DNA of 14,566 nucleotides. Source: Candidatus Bipolaricaulis sp. (GTDB lineage Bacteria; Bipolaricaulota; Bipolaricaulia; Bipolaricaulales; Bipolaricaulaceae). Made by a program: the position numbers and the translations under genes. Below, in pieces: positions 1 to 7,460 of this stretch. The stretch lies in assembly GCA_020062805.1 (NCBI GenBank), contig JAGUVP010000219.1, forward strand, positions 1 to 14,566. The letters run 5' to 3'. The stretch's first letter is position 1. Every line of letters begins with the position of its first letter. The notes under the pieces were generated by a model. That model saw only the letters and a program-made list of their open reading frames with translations. It was not told the DNA's origin and ran no database searches.

Positions 1-389
1 GCAAACGGGAGGTCCGACAGGTCGGCGGATAGGGCTTCGGCGACGTGACCGCTGAGGTCGGCAGGGACCGAAAGCTCGCCGAGCGGTGTGTCCCAGGTGC
101 CAGGCTCCCCCACCGTGATCGGCCCGCCGAGGCCGGTGTGGTTGGTGCCGAGGACGATCACGGCCTCGGGTCGTCCCAGTGTGGCGAGCGCCCGGTACCC
201 CGCTCCCGCTACCCTGCCTGAGTAGCGGTACCCAGCGTGGGGGAGGAGGGCTCCCACTGGGCCTGTGAGATCCCGAGCGGGGACGAGGTCCCGAGGGTCC
301 CCCCCCAAGGCCGCCTCGACCTCGTCATGAAGCCTCTGCGAATCGGCGGGGTAGAACGTACCTGCTGCGCACGGCCAACGTCTGCCCAT
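1..389 (-). CDS. MEMO family protein (AmmeMemoRadiSam system protein B), 5' part only
   Basis: The first 129 codons of a MEMO-family protein are present; the rest lies beyond the left edge. The start is ATG at 389, seven residues before the family's N-terminal GTFYP motif (residues 10-14). Family hallmarks are visible: LLPHAGYRYSG at 48-58, VIVLGTNHTG at 77-86 and WDTPLGELSVP at 99-109. His51 and His84 match the metal-binding histidines known in human MEMO1 (His49 and His81); the expected cysteine ligand lies in the missing part. Bacterial members often sit beside an AMMECR1 protein and a radical SAM enzyme; those neighbours are outside the window. The family's biochemical role in bacteria is unsettled, and some members are dioxygenase-like. 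No Shine-Dalgarno sequence precedes the ATG, and a -10-like box lies 6 nt upstream, so translation may be leaderless. The family call is firm; the exact start is less so. Confidence 0.88.
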   Translation of the reverse strand, partial: MGRRWPCAAGTFYPADSQRLHDEVEAALGGDPRDLVPARDLTGPVGALLPHAGYRYSGRVAGAGYRALATLGRPEAVIVLGTNHTGLGGPITVGEPGTWDTPLGELSVPADLSGHVAEALSADLSDLPF

Positions 390-395
390 TGGCTC

Positions 396-425
396 ATTGT
401 ACCGAGGATGGAATTCGGACCGCAA
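396..425 (-). promoter_or_regulatory. Candidate promoter of the MEMO gene (leaderless type)
   Basis: On the minus strand TTGCGG (425-420) and TACAAT (401-396) are separated by 18 nt. Only 6 nt lie between the -10 box and the ATG at 389, so transcription would begin at or next to the A of the start codon. This agrees with the lack of a ribosome binding site. It was read by eye from consensus matches only. Confidence 0.45.
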
Positions 426-428
426 CGC

Positions 429-457
429 TTGCCCCTCACGCGGGCGAAGGCTAGAAT
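429..457 (+). promoter_or_regulatory. Promoter of tRNA-Gln
   Basis: TTGCCC (429-434) and TAGAAT (452-457) are spaced by 17 nt, and the tRNA begins 10 nt after the -10 box. This is a good sigma-70-type arrangement for a short-leader tRNA transcript. Its -35 box lies only 3 bp from the -35 box of the leftward MEMO promoter. Confidence 0.55.
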
Positions 458-467
458 GCCCGCGTCC

Positions 468-541
468 TGGGAGATCGGCTAACGGTAGGCCGACGGGCTC
501 TGGACCCGTTAGTGGGGGTTCGAATCCCTCTCTCCCAGCCA
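468..541 (+). tRNA. tRNA-Gln, anticodon CUG
   Basis: A complete cloverleaf can be drawn. The acceptor stem pairs TGGGAGA (468-474) with TCTCCCA (531-537). The D stem is GGCT/GGCC. The anticodon stem ACGGG/CCCGT encloses loop CTCTGGA with anticodon CTG. There is a 4-nt variable loop, and the T arm has loop TTCGAAT. Discriminator G538 is followed by an encoded CCA (539-541). The U1-A72 first pair and G73 are known identity features of bacterial glutamine tRNAs, which supports the assignment beyond the anticodon. Confidence 0.96.
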
Positions 542-860
542 CGCCTAGAAAGCCGTTCCAATCGGTGTTCACGGACCTGAGGGATGGCGGGATTCGAACT
601 CCGCTTTTCGAGCACCGACACCTGTTCCTCTCCTCTCCGGGCTCGCGCAAAGGATGCGCTGCCCTCGTGGGGATACGCAGCGGCAGTCCACGCCTCATGC
701 CTTCGCTGTCTCCCTACCAGGTGCGAAGCGCCAGGGGAGGAGCATCAGGCTCAGGGCTGTCCCCGGTTCAGCGCCGGAGTATCCTCACCCACAGCTCACT
801 TCGACGCGCTCCGAGCTGGTTTGACCGAACGATTCTCACCTCGCCCACGGGACCGCGCTC
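542..860. other. Structured intergenic region, no assignable gene
   Basis: About 320 bp lie between tRNA-Gln and the stop codon of the leftward BNR gene. Short open frames exist but have no family resemblance and no ribosome binding site. The DNA is rich in inverted repeats: GGGC...GCCC enclosing GCGCA/TGCGC at 639-664, and CTCCC...GGGAG enclosing GGTGC-GAA-GCGCC at 710-739. At 587-604 the minus strand resembles a tRNA or tmRNA T arm. I compared it mentally with tmRNA, RNase P RNA, SRP RNA and 6S RNA and did not find their diagnostic motifs. It could be an unrecognised small RNA on the minus strand, a decayed tRNA-like gene or the 3' UTR of the BNR gene. Confidence 0.5.
587..604 (-). other. 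T-arm-like sequence, possible tRNA/tmRNA remnant
   Basis: Read on the minus strand, GCGG-A-G, loop TTCGAAT and CCCGC form a 5-bp stem only if one A is bulged. The loop matches the canonical TpsiC loop. No matching acceptor 5' strand, anticodon arm or CCA end was found nearby, so this is not called as an intact tRNA or tmRNA. Confidence 0.3.
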
Positions 861-3800
861 TCAGCTCCGCCCCAACCCGATCGTGCGACGCCTGAATACC
901 CCCGATCCCGCTGTCCCAAAGTAGATCCATCTGCCGTCAGCTGAGAATGTCATGGTATTCGTGACGTTGTTTCCGTTGGTGCCCGCCCTCAAGTTGGCTA
1001 GCCCAGTGTTCCAAGCTGACCAAGAAGCCCCGCGGTTCCGGCTCACGAACACACCGTTGGACTGAGTGGCGAGGTACAGAACATCTGGAGCCGCAGGGTC
1101 CACCAGGATCTTGTAGAACTCCTGGTCGAGATTGAGCCCGTTCGTGATCGGCGTCCAACGAATGCCTCCGTCTGTGCTCTTCATGACCGTGCCGTGGAAA
1201 CCTTGGCGTCCTGTCCCCTCGTTTTCGCCGTTCTTCGAGCAGGCGTACATCACGTTAGGATCGCGGGGGTCGAAGGCGATCGAGAACACCCACTGCTCGC
1301 CTGGCCATCCCGCGTCGCGCACCTCCCAGTGAGCACCGGCATCTTTGGATACCATCAGGCCGTTGTAGGTCCCAGCGTAGATCATGTACGTGTTCTGAGG
1401 GTGGAAGACCAGGGTGAACACCCCGTCGTTCGGCCAGCCGGGATTCGTCTCGTGCCAGGTTCGTCCGCCATCGCGGCTCACATAGATGCCAGCTGGAAAG
1501 GTGCCGAAGTAGATCACGTTCTGATCGGTGGGATGGAAAAGAACGGAAGAGTACTGGTACAGAGGTCGGTTGTTCCAGATCGGCCAGAAGACCCCGAATT
1601 CGTCGAACGCAGGGAGCTGGAGCCACGAAGTCGCATACCTTGGGTCAATCTTGTAGACCTCGTACCCCAGAGTCCCCGCGAGCAACAAACCCGAAGACGT
1701 CATTGCCAGCGTCCGGACCTGGCGCGTGCCCAGGCCAGCGGAGAAGTCGGACCATGTGCGCCCCCCGTCGGTCGTCCGGAACACACCTTCCTCGGTAGCC
1801 ACGTACACGGTGTCGGGGGTCCGAGGATCGACAAGGATGTCATGGACGTGCTTCCCGAACATGAAGTTGCCCGTGCCGTTGGCCGGCACGTCGAAGTCCA
1901 TCCCGTCGTAGGACTTGTAGATCCCCTTGCCCCAGGTTCCGAGCCAGACTTCGTTAGGATCCGCCGGGTCGAGCGCGAACTTGTAGTACCCCTGACGATG
2001 CGGATCAGTGACCACCACGCTGGGCGTGAGGAAGTTCTTGTCGTAGAACGTGACTCCACCATCATCGGAACGGAACAGCCCACCTGGATTGGCACCGACG
2101 AAGATCCTCTGGGAGTTCGTGGGGTCCACCTGGATCTGCAGGCTGTGGACCTCAGGGACAGGCTTGTTGCTGCGCGTCGGCTTCCATGTCACCCTCCAGT
2201 TCCACAGGTCCACATCGCCCGAGTAGACCCCGCAGCCCTGGGTTCCCACGTACACCTTGTCTCCCCCGAGGGCGCAGGACGTGAGGACGGTCGTTCCCAG
2301 ACCGGTGTTGAACGCCTTCCACGTCTGGCCACCATCCGTGCTCACCTGCAATCCATCGTCCATCGCCGCCGCGAACAACACGAGGTGGTTCCGCGGGTGG
2401 ATGCGGATTGCCCGGCACTCGTTGCTGGTCTCCAGGACCCGGGTCCACGTCAACCCTGCGTCCGTTGACTTGTACACGCCCGCGGTGTCGCGGAACGTGT
2501 ACCCTGTCGGTGGCATACACCACGCGGGGACCTCCCCGCCAAGTCCGCACGCGTAGAGGACCTTCGTGTCCACGGGGTCAACCTCGATGTCGTACGCACC
2601 GATGTCGGGGAACGACCGCAGCTCGACCCAGGTGGTACCGCCGTCGGTGGACTTGAAGGCCCCGTGGATGTGCGTCGTCACGTACAGCGTCTTGGGGTTG
2701 GTGGGGTCGATCGCGATGTCCAGCACGCTCCGTGGCAGGATCCCCGTGATGTCTTTCCACGTCTTCCCGGAGTCGTCAGACCTCAACAGACGGCCCTTGT
2801 GCGCATGGCCCACAACCTCGAAGGTTGCGGCGTAGAGGGTCGCGCCGTCCGCGAGGACGCGGTTGACGAGGAACGCACCCTCTGCGCTGAAGTCCGCCAC
2901 TACAGACCAGGTGCTCCCGGCATCCGCAGATCGCCAGATCTTGGGACTGGTGCGGTCCGAAAGGTAGATCACGCGCGGGTCACGAGGGTTGATGCTGAGC
3001 GAGGTCCCGGAGATCGGAGCCCCAGTGAGCAGGGTCCAGTTCGCGCCGGCGTCCGTGGTCTTCCACGTCCCACCGAGCCAGGTCGTGATGTAGACAGTCG
3101 ATGCGTTCTGAGGATCCACCACGAGCTGAGGCTGCCCCCACACCGTGAGCATGGTGAACTGCTCGTTGAGCTTGGCCCACGAGGTCCCGCTGTTGACGGA
3201 TCTGTAGATCTCGCCACGGCTTCCCACGCTTGCCGCGTAGAGGGTGGTGGGCTGCTTCGTGTCGAAGGCTAGGGATGTCATGCCACTCGACTTTGGCACG
3301 GTGAGGACGGTGTCCCACGAGTCCCCCCCATCCGTCGTCCGCCGGATCATCGCGAATTCCTGGAATGGTTTGGGAAGGGAGCCCGCAAGCACGATGTTCG
3401 CGTTCCGCGGATGCACGACGATGCTGTAGGCGTAGTCTACCTCGCTCGTGTGAAGGAAGGTCCAGCTGGTTCCAGCATCTCGTGAGCGCCAGATCCCAAA
3501 GCCGTTCTTCAGTGCGTAGATCACACCCGGATCAGATGGCGCGGTCGCCAGGGCGTAGATCGAGCCAAACCGGAAGCCAGTGCCTCCACGCCGAGGGTTG
3601 ATCGCCAGGTTCCAGGTCAGACCATCATCCCTACTCACGAACACCTGACCGACGTCCGCAACTTGCCAGATCTCCCCTGCAACGGGAGTCCGAAACGTCA
3701 ACTCGTCCGCCCACGGGTGGAAGAGCCCATTGCCGGTGACCCAAGTCCAGGTCGCCCCTCCGTCTGCTGTACGGAACGTACCTTCTCCGCTCACAGCCGC

Positions 3801-4979
3801 CGCGAGGATCTCGTCTGCCTTCAGTGGATGAGCCGCGAGTAGAGACACCGAGGTATTCGTGATGCCGTTGTTGCAGCGATTCCAGGTGGTTCCGCCGTCC
3901 GTCGTCCGCACGATTCCTGTGCCGAAGGCGAGTGCAGCGTAGATGACCCTCTCATTCAGCGGATGGAACGCCAGAGCTGTCGGATACCCGGTCGCGTCCT
4001 TCTGGATCTGCAGGAAGTACCTCGTCCACGTCTGGCCTCGGTCCGAGGATCGCCAGCTGCTAACGTACAGCGTCCCTGAAGGGGACTTTCCAAGTGCAAC
4101 AACCTCCTCTCTACCCGGGAAGGTGGACACTGAGCTCCACGTGACCCCCGCATCTTGGGTCTTGAAGAGGCACGGAGAGAACATGACGTTGTCGCTACTG
4201 CCCAGACCGACCCATGCCTCGCTTGGGTTACCTGGATCAAGGAAGATGCTGTAGACGTAGGTGCGAGCTGGTTTTCTGAGGTCAACCCGCGACCATGATC
4301 GACCTCCGTCGCTGCTGTGGTACAGGTAGCCGTCGAGTTCCTGTGTCTCGTCACGTGTGCCTGCGTAGAGTTCCTGGCCGCAGACAGCCAGGGCTCGGAC
4401 ACTCTGGCGGAGTCGTAGCTCCATCTGACCGGTCACGTTCATCCAGGTGTCTCCCCCGTTCGTGGTCTTGTAGACGGCTCCCGGGGTCGTCTCTGGGCAA
4501 TGCGAGTAGGTCCCCGCGTAGAGCGTGCTTGGGCTACTCGGATCCATGACCAGGTCAAGAATGTGCAGATGGCAGTCTCGGATCCCGTTGTTCACCCGGC
4601 GCCACGTTCTACCACCGTCTGTCGTTCGCAGGATGCCAGCAACACCAGCGCAGTAGAGTGTATCTGGTCTCTGAGGGTTGATCAGCAGGCTGTGAAGGAC
4701 GCTTTCCGGAGGACAATCAGGTATCGCCTGGAATTGCCAGGTCTCGCCGCCATCCACGGTCTTGTACACCCCGCCTCCACTGCCCGAGGCATAGAGCACT
4801 TTGGGATCGTTCGGGTGCATCACAACAGAAGCCATGGGTGCACCCGTCGGCCCCCCCGTGCGCTCCCAGGGAGGCTCGACCACCTGCGCTCCCAACGAGA
4901 GAGAGACAACGATGACCAGGGCTCCACCCACGATCCTCGCCATCCCGCTGCGGTGCACTAGCCATCGGAGACTGATCAT
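861..4979 (-). CDS. Very large exported Asp-box (BNR) repeat beta-propeller protein
   Basis: The product has 1372 residues. The start is ATG at 4979 because AAGGAGG (4992-4986) sits 6 nt upstream; the frame stays open further upstream but has no such signal. A basic N-terminus (RWLVHRSGMARIV) and a hydrophobic run ending SLSLGA-Q around residue 31 form a likely signal peptide without a lipobox cysteine. From there to the end, Asp-box repeats of the S/T-x-D-x-G-x-T-W type recur every 40-60 residues (for example YKTVDGGETW and FRTTDGGRTW). I count about 24 clear and 3 degenerate copies. Each is preceded by a short hydrophobic strand of the VLYA or VIYA type, as in sortilin/Vps10, GH74 and photosystem-II-assembly (HCF136) propellers. 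Around 27-28 blades could form about four seven-bladed propellers. No separate catalytic, carbohydrate-binding or anchoring domain is seen. Enzymatic activity, such as GH74-type glucanase, is possible but not shown; a binding or surface role is equally likely. Confidence 0.9.
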   Translation of the reverse strand: MISLRWLVHRSGMARIVGGALVIVVSLSLGAQVVEPPWERTGGPTGAPMASVVMHPNDPKVLYASGSGGGVYKTVDGGETWQFQAIPDCPPESVLHSLLINPQRPDTLYCAGVAGILRTTDGGRTWRRVNNGIRDCHLHILDLVMDPSSPSTLYAGTYSHCPETTPGAVYKTTNGGDTWMNVTGQMELRLRQSVRALAVCGQELYAGTRDETQELDGYLYHSSDGGRSWSRVDLRKPARTYVYSIFLDPGNPSEAWVGLGSSDNVMFSPCLFKTQDAGVTWSSVSTFPGREEVVALGKSPSGTLYVSSWRSSDRGQTWTRYFLQIQKDATGYPTALAFHPLNERVIYAALAFGTGIVRTTDGGTTWNRCNNGITNTSVSLLAAHPLKADEILAAAVSGEGTFRTADGGATWTWVTGNGLFHPWADELTFRTPVAGEIWQVADVGQVFVSRDDGLTWNLAINPRRGGTGFRFGSIYALATAPSDPGVIYALKNGFGIWRSRDAGTSWTFLHTSEVDYAYSIVVHPRNANIVLAGSLPKPFQEFAMIRRTTDGGDSWDTVLTVPKSSGMTSLAFDTKQPTTLYAASVGSRGEIYRSVNSGTSWAKLNEQFTMLTVWGQPQLVVDPQNASTVYITTWLGGTWKTTDAGANWTLLTGAPISGTSLSINPRDPRVIYLSDRTSPKIWRSADAGSTWSVVADFSAEGAFLVNRVLADGATLYAATFEVVGHAHKGRLLRSDDSGKTWKDITGILPRSVLDIAIDPTNPKTLYVTTHIHGAFKSTDGGTTWVELRSFPDIGAYDIEVDPVDTKVLYACGLGGEVPAWCMPPTGYTFRDTAGVYKSTDAGLTWTRVLETSNECRAIRIHPRNHLVLFAAAMDDGLQVSTDGGQTWKAFNTGLGTTVLTSCALGGDKVYVGTQGCGVYSGDVDLWNWRVTWKPTRSNKPVPEVHSLQIQVDPTNSQRIFVGANPGGLFRSDDGGVTFYDKNFLTPSVVVTDPHRQGYYKFALDPADPNEVWLGTWGKGIYKSYDGMDFDVPANGTGNFMFGKHVHDILVDPRTPDTVYVATEEGVFRTTDGGRTWSDFSAGLGTRQVRTLAMTSSGLLLAGTLGYEVYKIDPRYATSWLQLPAFDEFGVFWPIWNNRPLYQYSSVLFHPTDQNVIYFGTFPAGIYVSRDGGRTWHETNPGWPNDGVFTLVFHPQNTYMIYAGTYNGLMVSKDAGAHWEVRDAGWPGEQWVFSIAFDPRDPNVMYACSKNGENEGTGRQGFHGTVMKSTDGGIRWTPITNGLNLDQEFYKILVDPAAPDVLYLATQSNGVFVSRNRGASWSAWNTGLANLRAGTNGNNVTNTMTFSADGRWIYFGTAGSGVFRRRTIGLGRS

Positions 4980-5022
4980 CGGTACCCTCCTTACCCGGTC
5001 TCGCCGGGCCTGCCTCGGACGT

Positions 5023-5052
5023 ACTGTAGTACGGCAACCGGTTGGAGGGCAA
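5023..5052 (-). promoter_or_regulatory. Candidate promoter of the BNR gene, with palindromes
   Basis: On the minus strand TTGCCC (5052-5047) and TACAGT (5028-5023) are 18 nt apart, about 45 nt before the start codon. The -10 box lies inside GTACT-GT-AGTAC, and a perfect 10-bp palindrome CAACCGGTTG lies between the two boxes, where a repressor could bind. The -10 match is imperfect. Confidence 0.35.
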
Positions 5053-5350
5053 CTCGGCTCACGTGTACCCATCATCCTGCTCAGGGACGACCCGAAGTCA
5101 ACGCGTATTCACTCCCGGATCTCACCGTCTGCAACGGGCGGACGACTGCACCTGCCGAACTCCGGGCGTCGGGATCGCTGTGGTCTTCCAGAGACGCAGC
5201 GTGATGACGACTCGGGCGCATTGGGGTTGGCCGCCATTGAGCACACCTACTTCACGCGGCGCTCTGGAGCAACGCCACTACGTGCTTCGCACTGGGCCAT
5301 GGGCAGGTTCGAAGTTGATCCACTACTCCCAGCCAGCTGTTCAGACGACG

Positions 5351-5380
5351 CCCTTCGGCTGTCAAGTCGAAGGGTTTGTT
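5351..5380 (+). terminator. Terminator-like hairpin in the spacer
   Basis: CCCTTCG (5351-5357) pairs with CGAAGGG (5368-5374), giving 7 bp with a 10-nt loop, followed by TTTGTT. This is a weak intrinsic terminator on the plus strand. No gene that it would terminate was recognised, so it may mark the end of an unrecognised transcript or shield the regulator promoter. Confidence 0.3.
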
Positions 5381-5651
5381 GTAGGTGAGTTCTATGGTAT
5401 CGTCAGTCAGTCCGCAGTTCCCGACTGGCGTCCTGGGGGATCTCGCCGCCTCAGAGGCGTCTTGGTGCGCATGCAGTTCAGGAGCGCGCTAAAGGAGGTC
5501 CCGCTTCTGTTGTCGGGGTGAGCCGTCCCGGATCAACATCCGGTCCTCTCGATCTCCACTCCGTCTTGATCGAGGGCCCCCGCCTCAAGGCATCCCCACC
5601 ACTCTAGAGTTGACCTGAACAGCAGTTTTCCGCCGTTCTCGAACTCCTTCC

Positions 5652-5679
5652 TTGACTGCCCTCCCTCATTCGCTATCAT
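5652..5679 (+). promoter_or_regulatory. Promoter of the regulator-led operon
   Basis: TTGACT (5652-5657) and TATCAT (5674-5679) are spaced by 16 nt, each close to the sigma-70 consensus. Transcription would begin near 5686, about 20 nt before the ATG at 5707. A direct repeat CGATTTC (5685-5691 and 5698-5704) lies at and just after the expected start, where a self-regulating LacI-type repressor could act; the repeat may also be chance. Confidence 0.6.
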
Positions 5680-5706
5680 GGCAACGATTTCGGAGACCGA
5701 TTTCCT

Positions 5707-6699
5707 ATGATCCGGCAACCGACTATACGGCAAGTCGCAGTGCTGGCAGGTGTCTCCCCCAGCACCGTCTCACGGGTGCTCAACGGGAACGATGGGCAGC
5801 ATATGAGACCGGCGACGCGAGATCGGGTGCTGGCAGCGATTCACGAACTGGACTATACGCCTCAACGGGCAGCGCGATCCTTGCGTCGCCAACGCTCCCA
5901 GGTGCTCGCCATCCTCCTCCCCGACATCTCCAACCCGTTCTTTGCTCTGCTCGCTCGTGGCGTGGAGGCCGTGGCCTTCGACGCAGGATGCTCAACACTG
6001 ATCTGCGATAGCGACAATCTGGTCCCTAAGGAAACGCGCTATCTCTCGCTCCTCCTTGCAGAAAGGGTTCAGGGCGTCGTGCTTGTCCCTGTTGCACAAC
6101 CGGATCGGGATGCGATCGACCGATTGGCCCGTTGTGGTGTGCGTGTGGTGGTCGCGGACCGAGAGGTTCGTGGGCTGCCCACGATCAGCGCGGACAACAG
6201 GGCGGGCAGCCGGATGCTCACGGAGCATCTGTTGGAGCTTGGCTACCGTCAGATCGCCTACATCGCGGGGCCCTCGGATGTGAGCACGGCGAATGATCGC
6301 CTTGCGGGGTTTCTCGATGCTCTGAGGGCCAGGAACATGTCCCCCGTCTGTGTGAGGCACAGTCCGTATACGTATGAGTCCGCCTACGCTACCGCCAAGG
6401 CGATCCTGGCGCGCAGTGTCCTCGACGCCATCGTTGCCGCGAACGACTTGATGGCTGTCGGGGTCATGCGCGCCGCCGAGGAACTGGGGAGGGCTGTGCC
6501 TGACGATCTTGGTGTCGCGGGATTTGACCATGTGCCGTGGGCAGCGTTCGTCCGTCCTCGGTTGACCACAGTGGAAGTGCCCGCCCGACACATGGGCACA
6601 GAGGCGGCGCGGATGCTTCTGGAAGGGAGCGTCGAATCGCTGCTGCTCCCGGTGCGGATCATCCCAGGGGAAACCTGTTCCCGAAGGAGCACGCGATGA
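5707..6699 (+). CDS. LacI/GalR family transcriptional regulator
   Basis: This 330-residue protein has the usual family length. Residues 6-25 form the N-terminal helix-turn-helix (IRQVAVLAGVSPSTVSRVLN), followed by the hinge helix region around 48-62 (LDYTPQRAARSL). The rest is a periplasmic-binding-protein-like effector domain beginning VLAILLPDISNPFFA at 66-80. The start ATG lies 11 nt after GGAG (5692-5695), behind a good promoter. It heads the cluster and overlaps the aldolase gene by 4 bp (ATGA), so it is probably cotranscribed and self-regulated. Proteins of this family bind operator DNA and release it, or more rarely bind it, upon sensing a sugar or its metabolite. The likely effector here is the unknown substrate of the operon or its phosphorylated product. 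Confidence 0.95.
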   Translation: MIRQPTIRQVAVLAGVSPSTVSRVLNGNDGQHMRPATRDRVLAAIHELDYTPQRAARSLRRQRSQVLAILLPDISNPFFALLARGVEAVAFDAGCSTLICDSDNLVPKETRYLSLLLAERVQGVVLVPVAQPDRDAIDRLARCGVRVVVADREVRGLPTISADNRAGSRMLTEHLLELGYRQIAYIAGPSDVSTANDRLAGFLDALRARNMSPVCVRHSPYTYESAYATAKAILARSVLDAIVAANDLMAVGVMRAAEELGRAVPDDLGVAGFDHVPWAAFVRPRLTTVEVPARHMGTEAARMLLEGSVESLLLPVRIIPGETCSRRSTR

Positions 6700-7460
6700 G
6701 CGGATGGCATATTCGGATGAGGCGGTTGTTTGCTGCTGACGGGCGCGCTGTGATTGTCGCCCTCGATCATGGGCAGCACAATGGGAACCTGCCCGGGCTT
6801 TCGCCGTTTCGGGAGACGATCCGTCAGGTCGTTGAGGCGGGAGCGGATGGTCTCATCCTGAACCCTGGGGCCATGCGTATGGGGGTGGAAGTCTGCGATC
6901 GCAACGTCTCGCTGATCCTGAGAGTCACAGGTGCGAGCACCGATCGAGATCCTTGCTTCGATTACCACAGGCTGATTCTGCCTGTGGAGGATGCTGTCGC
7001 CGCCGGAGCGGACGCGGTGATTGTCATGGCCTTTGTGGGAGGAAAGGGTGAAGCGCCATCCTTGGCACAGCTGGCCCGTGTGGCTTCAGCCTGCCGACGC
7101 TGGGGGATGCCGCTCATCGCGGAGATGCTCATGTCGGTGCCGGAGCGGTTTCATGACCTGGAGTGGATCGAACCTGCGACCCGGGTTGCGTACGAGCTGG
7201 GAGCCGATGTGGTCAAGGTCTACGGAGCGAGCGAAGAGGGGTTCGACAAGTTGGTACGGGAGTGTCCTGTGCCAGTACTGGCTGCAGGTGGACCGGGCGG
7301 CGACGATCCCATCGCGCTCGCCCGGAAGGTGATCGCCTCAGGAGCGGCGGGCGTGGCCTTCGGACGATCGGTATTCGGAGCGCACGATCCGGGAACCGTT
7401 GTGCGGAGGTTGGTCGAAGTTGTGCACGGTGTGAAAGGAGGAGCGCATGTGGACCGTTAA
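6696..7460 (+). CDS. DhnA/LsrF-type class I aldolase (DeoC/FbaB superfamily)
   Basis: This is a 254-residue TIM-barrel aldolase. The start is ATG at 6696, 6 nt after AAGGAG (6684-6689) and overlapping the regulator stop; the open frame extends upstream but without support. Typical motifs are VIVALDHGQHNG (19-30), GADGLILNPGAM (49-60), GADAVIVM (104-111) and GADVVKVYG (169-177), where Lys174 is the expected Schiff-base lysine; AAGGP follows near 192. Known members act as fructose-bisphosphate aldolase (archaeal FbaB), as aminodideoxyheptulosonate synthase or as the AI-2 thiolase LsrF. In this sugar operon, cleavage of a ketose phosphate into DHAP and an aldehyde is the simplest inference. The gene overlaps the next one by 14 bp, suggesting translational coupling. 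Confidence 0.87.
   Translation: MSGWHIRMRRLFAADGRAVIVALDHGQHNGNLPGLSPFRETIRQVVEAGADGLILNPGAMRMGVEVCDRNVSLILRVTGASTDRDPCFDYHRLILPVEDAVAAGADAVIVMAFVGGKGEAPSLAQLARVASACRRWGMPLIAEMLMSVPERFHDLEWIEPATRVAYELGADVVKVYGASEEGFDKLVRECPVPVLAAGGPGGDDPIALARKVIASGAAGVAFGRSVFGAHDPGTVVRRLVEVVHGVKGGAHVDR

Larger units (their letters stand above)
4980..5706. other. Long spacer between divergent units, no convincing gene
   Basis: About 730 bp separate the BNR gene from the regulator gene. Frames of 60-195 codons are open here, but their translations are arginine- and serine-rich and low in family-like pattern, none has a good ribosome binding site, and they overlap both flanking promoters. The stretch holds the likely BNR promoter, two palindromes beside it (GTACT-GT-AGTAC at 5021-5032 and CAACCGGTTG at 5035-5044), a terminator-like hairpin at 5351-5380 and the regulator promoter. 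It may be a decayed gene or hold a small RNA; the sequence does not decide. Confidence 0.5.

Noticed and set aside
560..860. tmRNA gene on the minus strand, suggested by the T-arm-like sequence
   Set aside because: No CCA end, no matching 5' acceptor strand with the GGATTCGAC-type motif and no tag reading frame were found.
1194..2468. Plus-strand open frame of 424 codons opposite the BNR gene
   Set aside because: The opposite strand encodes regular Asp-box repeats; this frame has no recognisable pattern and is a shadow of them.
4980..5075. Earlier start for the BNR gene at 5075
   Set aside because: The extra 32 residues are arginine-rich, precede the ribosome site at 4992-4986 and would bury the signal peptide.
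5042..5521. Plus-strand open frame of 159 codons in the spacer
   Set aside because: It starts inside the BNR promoter region without a ribosome site, crosses a hairpin and shows no family resemblance; coding cannot be supported.
5533..5733. Minus-strand open frame of 66 codons overlapping the regulator start
   Set aside because: It overlaps the regulator's promoter and coding start and lacks any motif.
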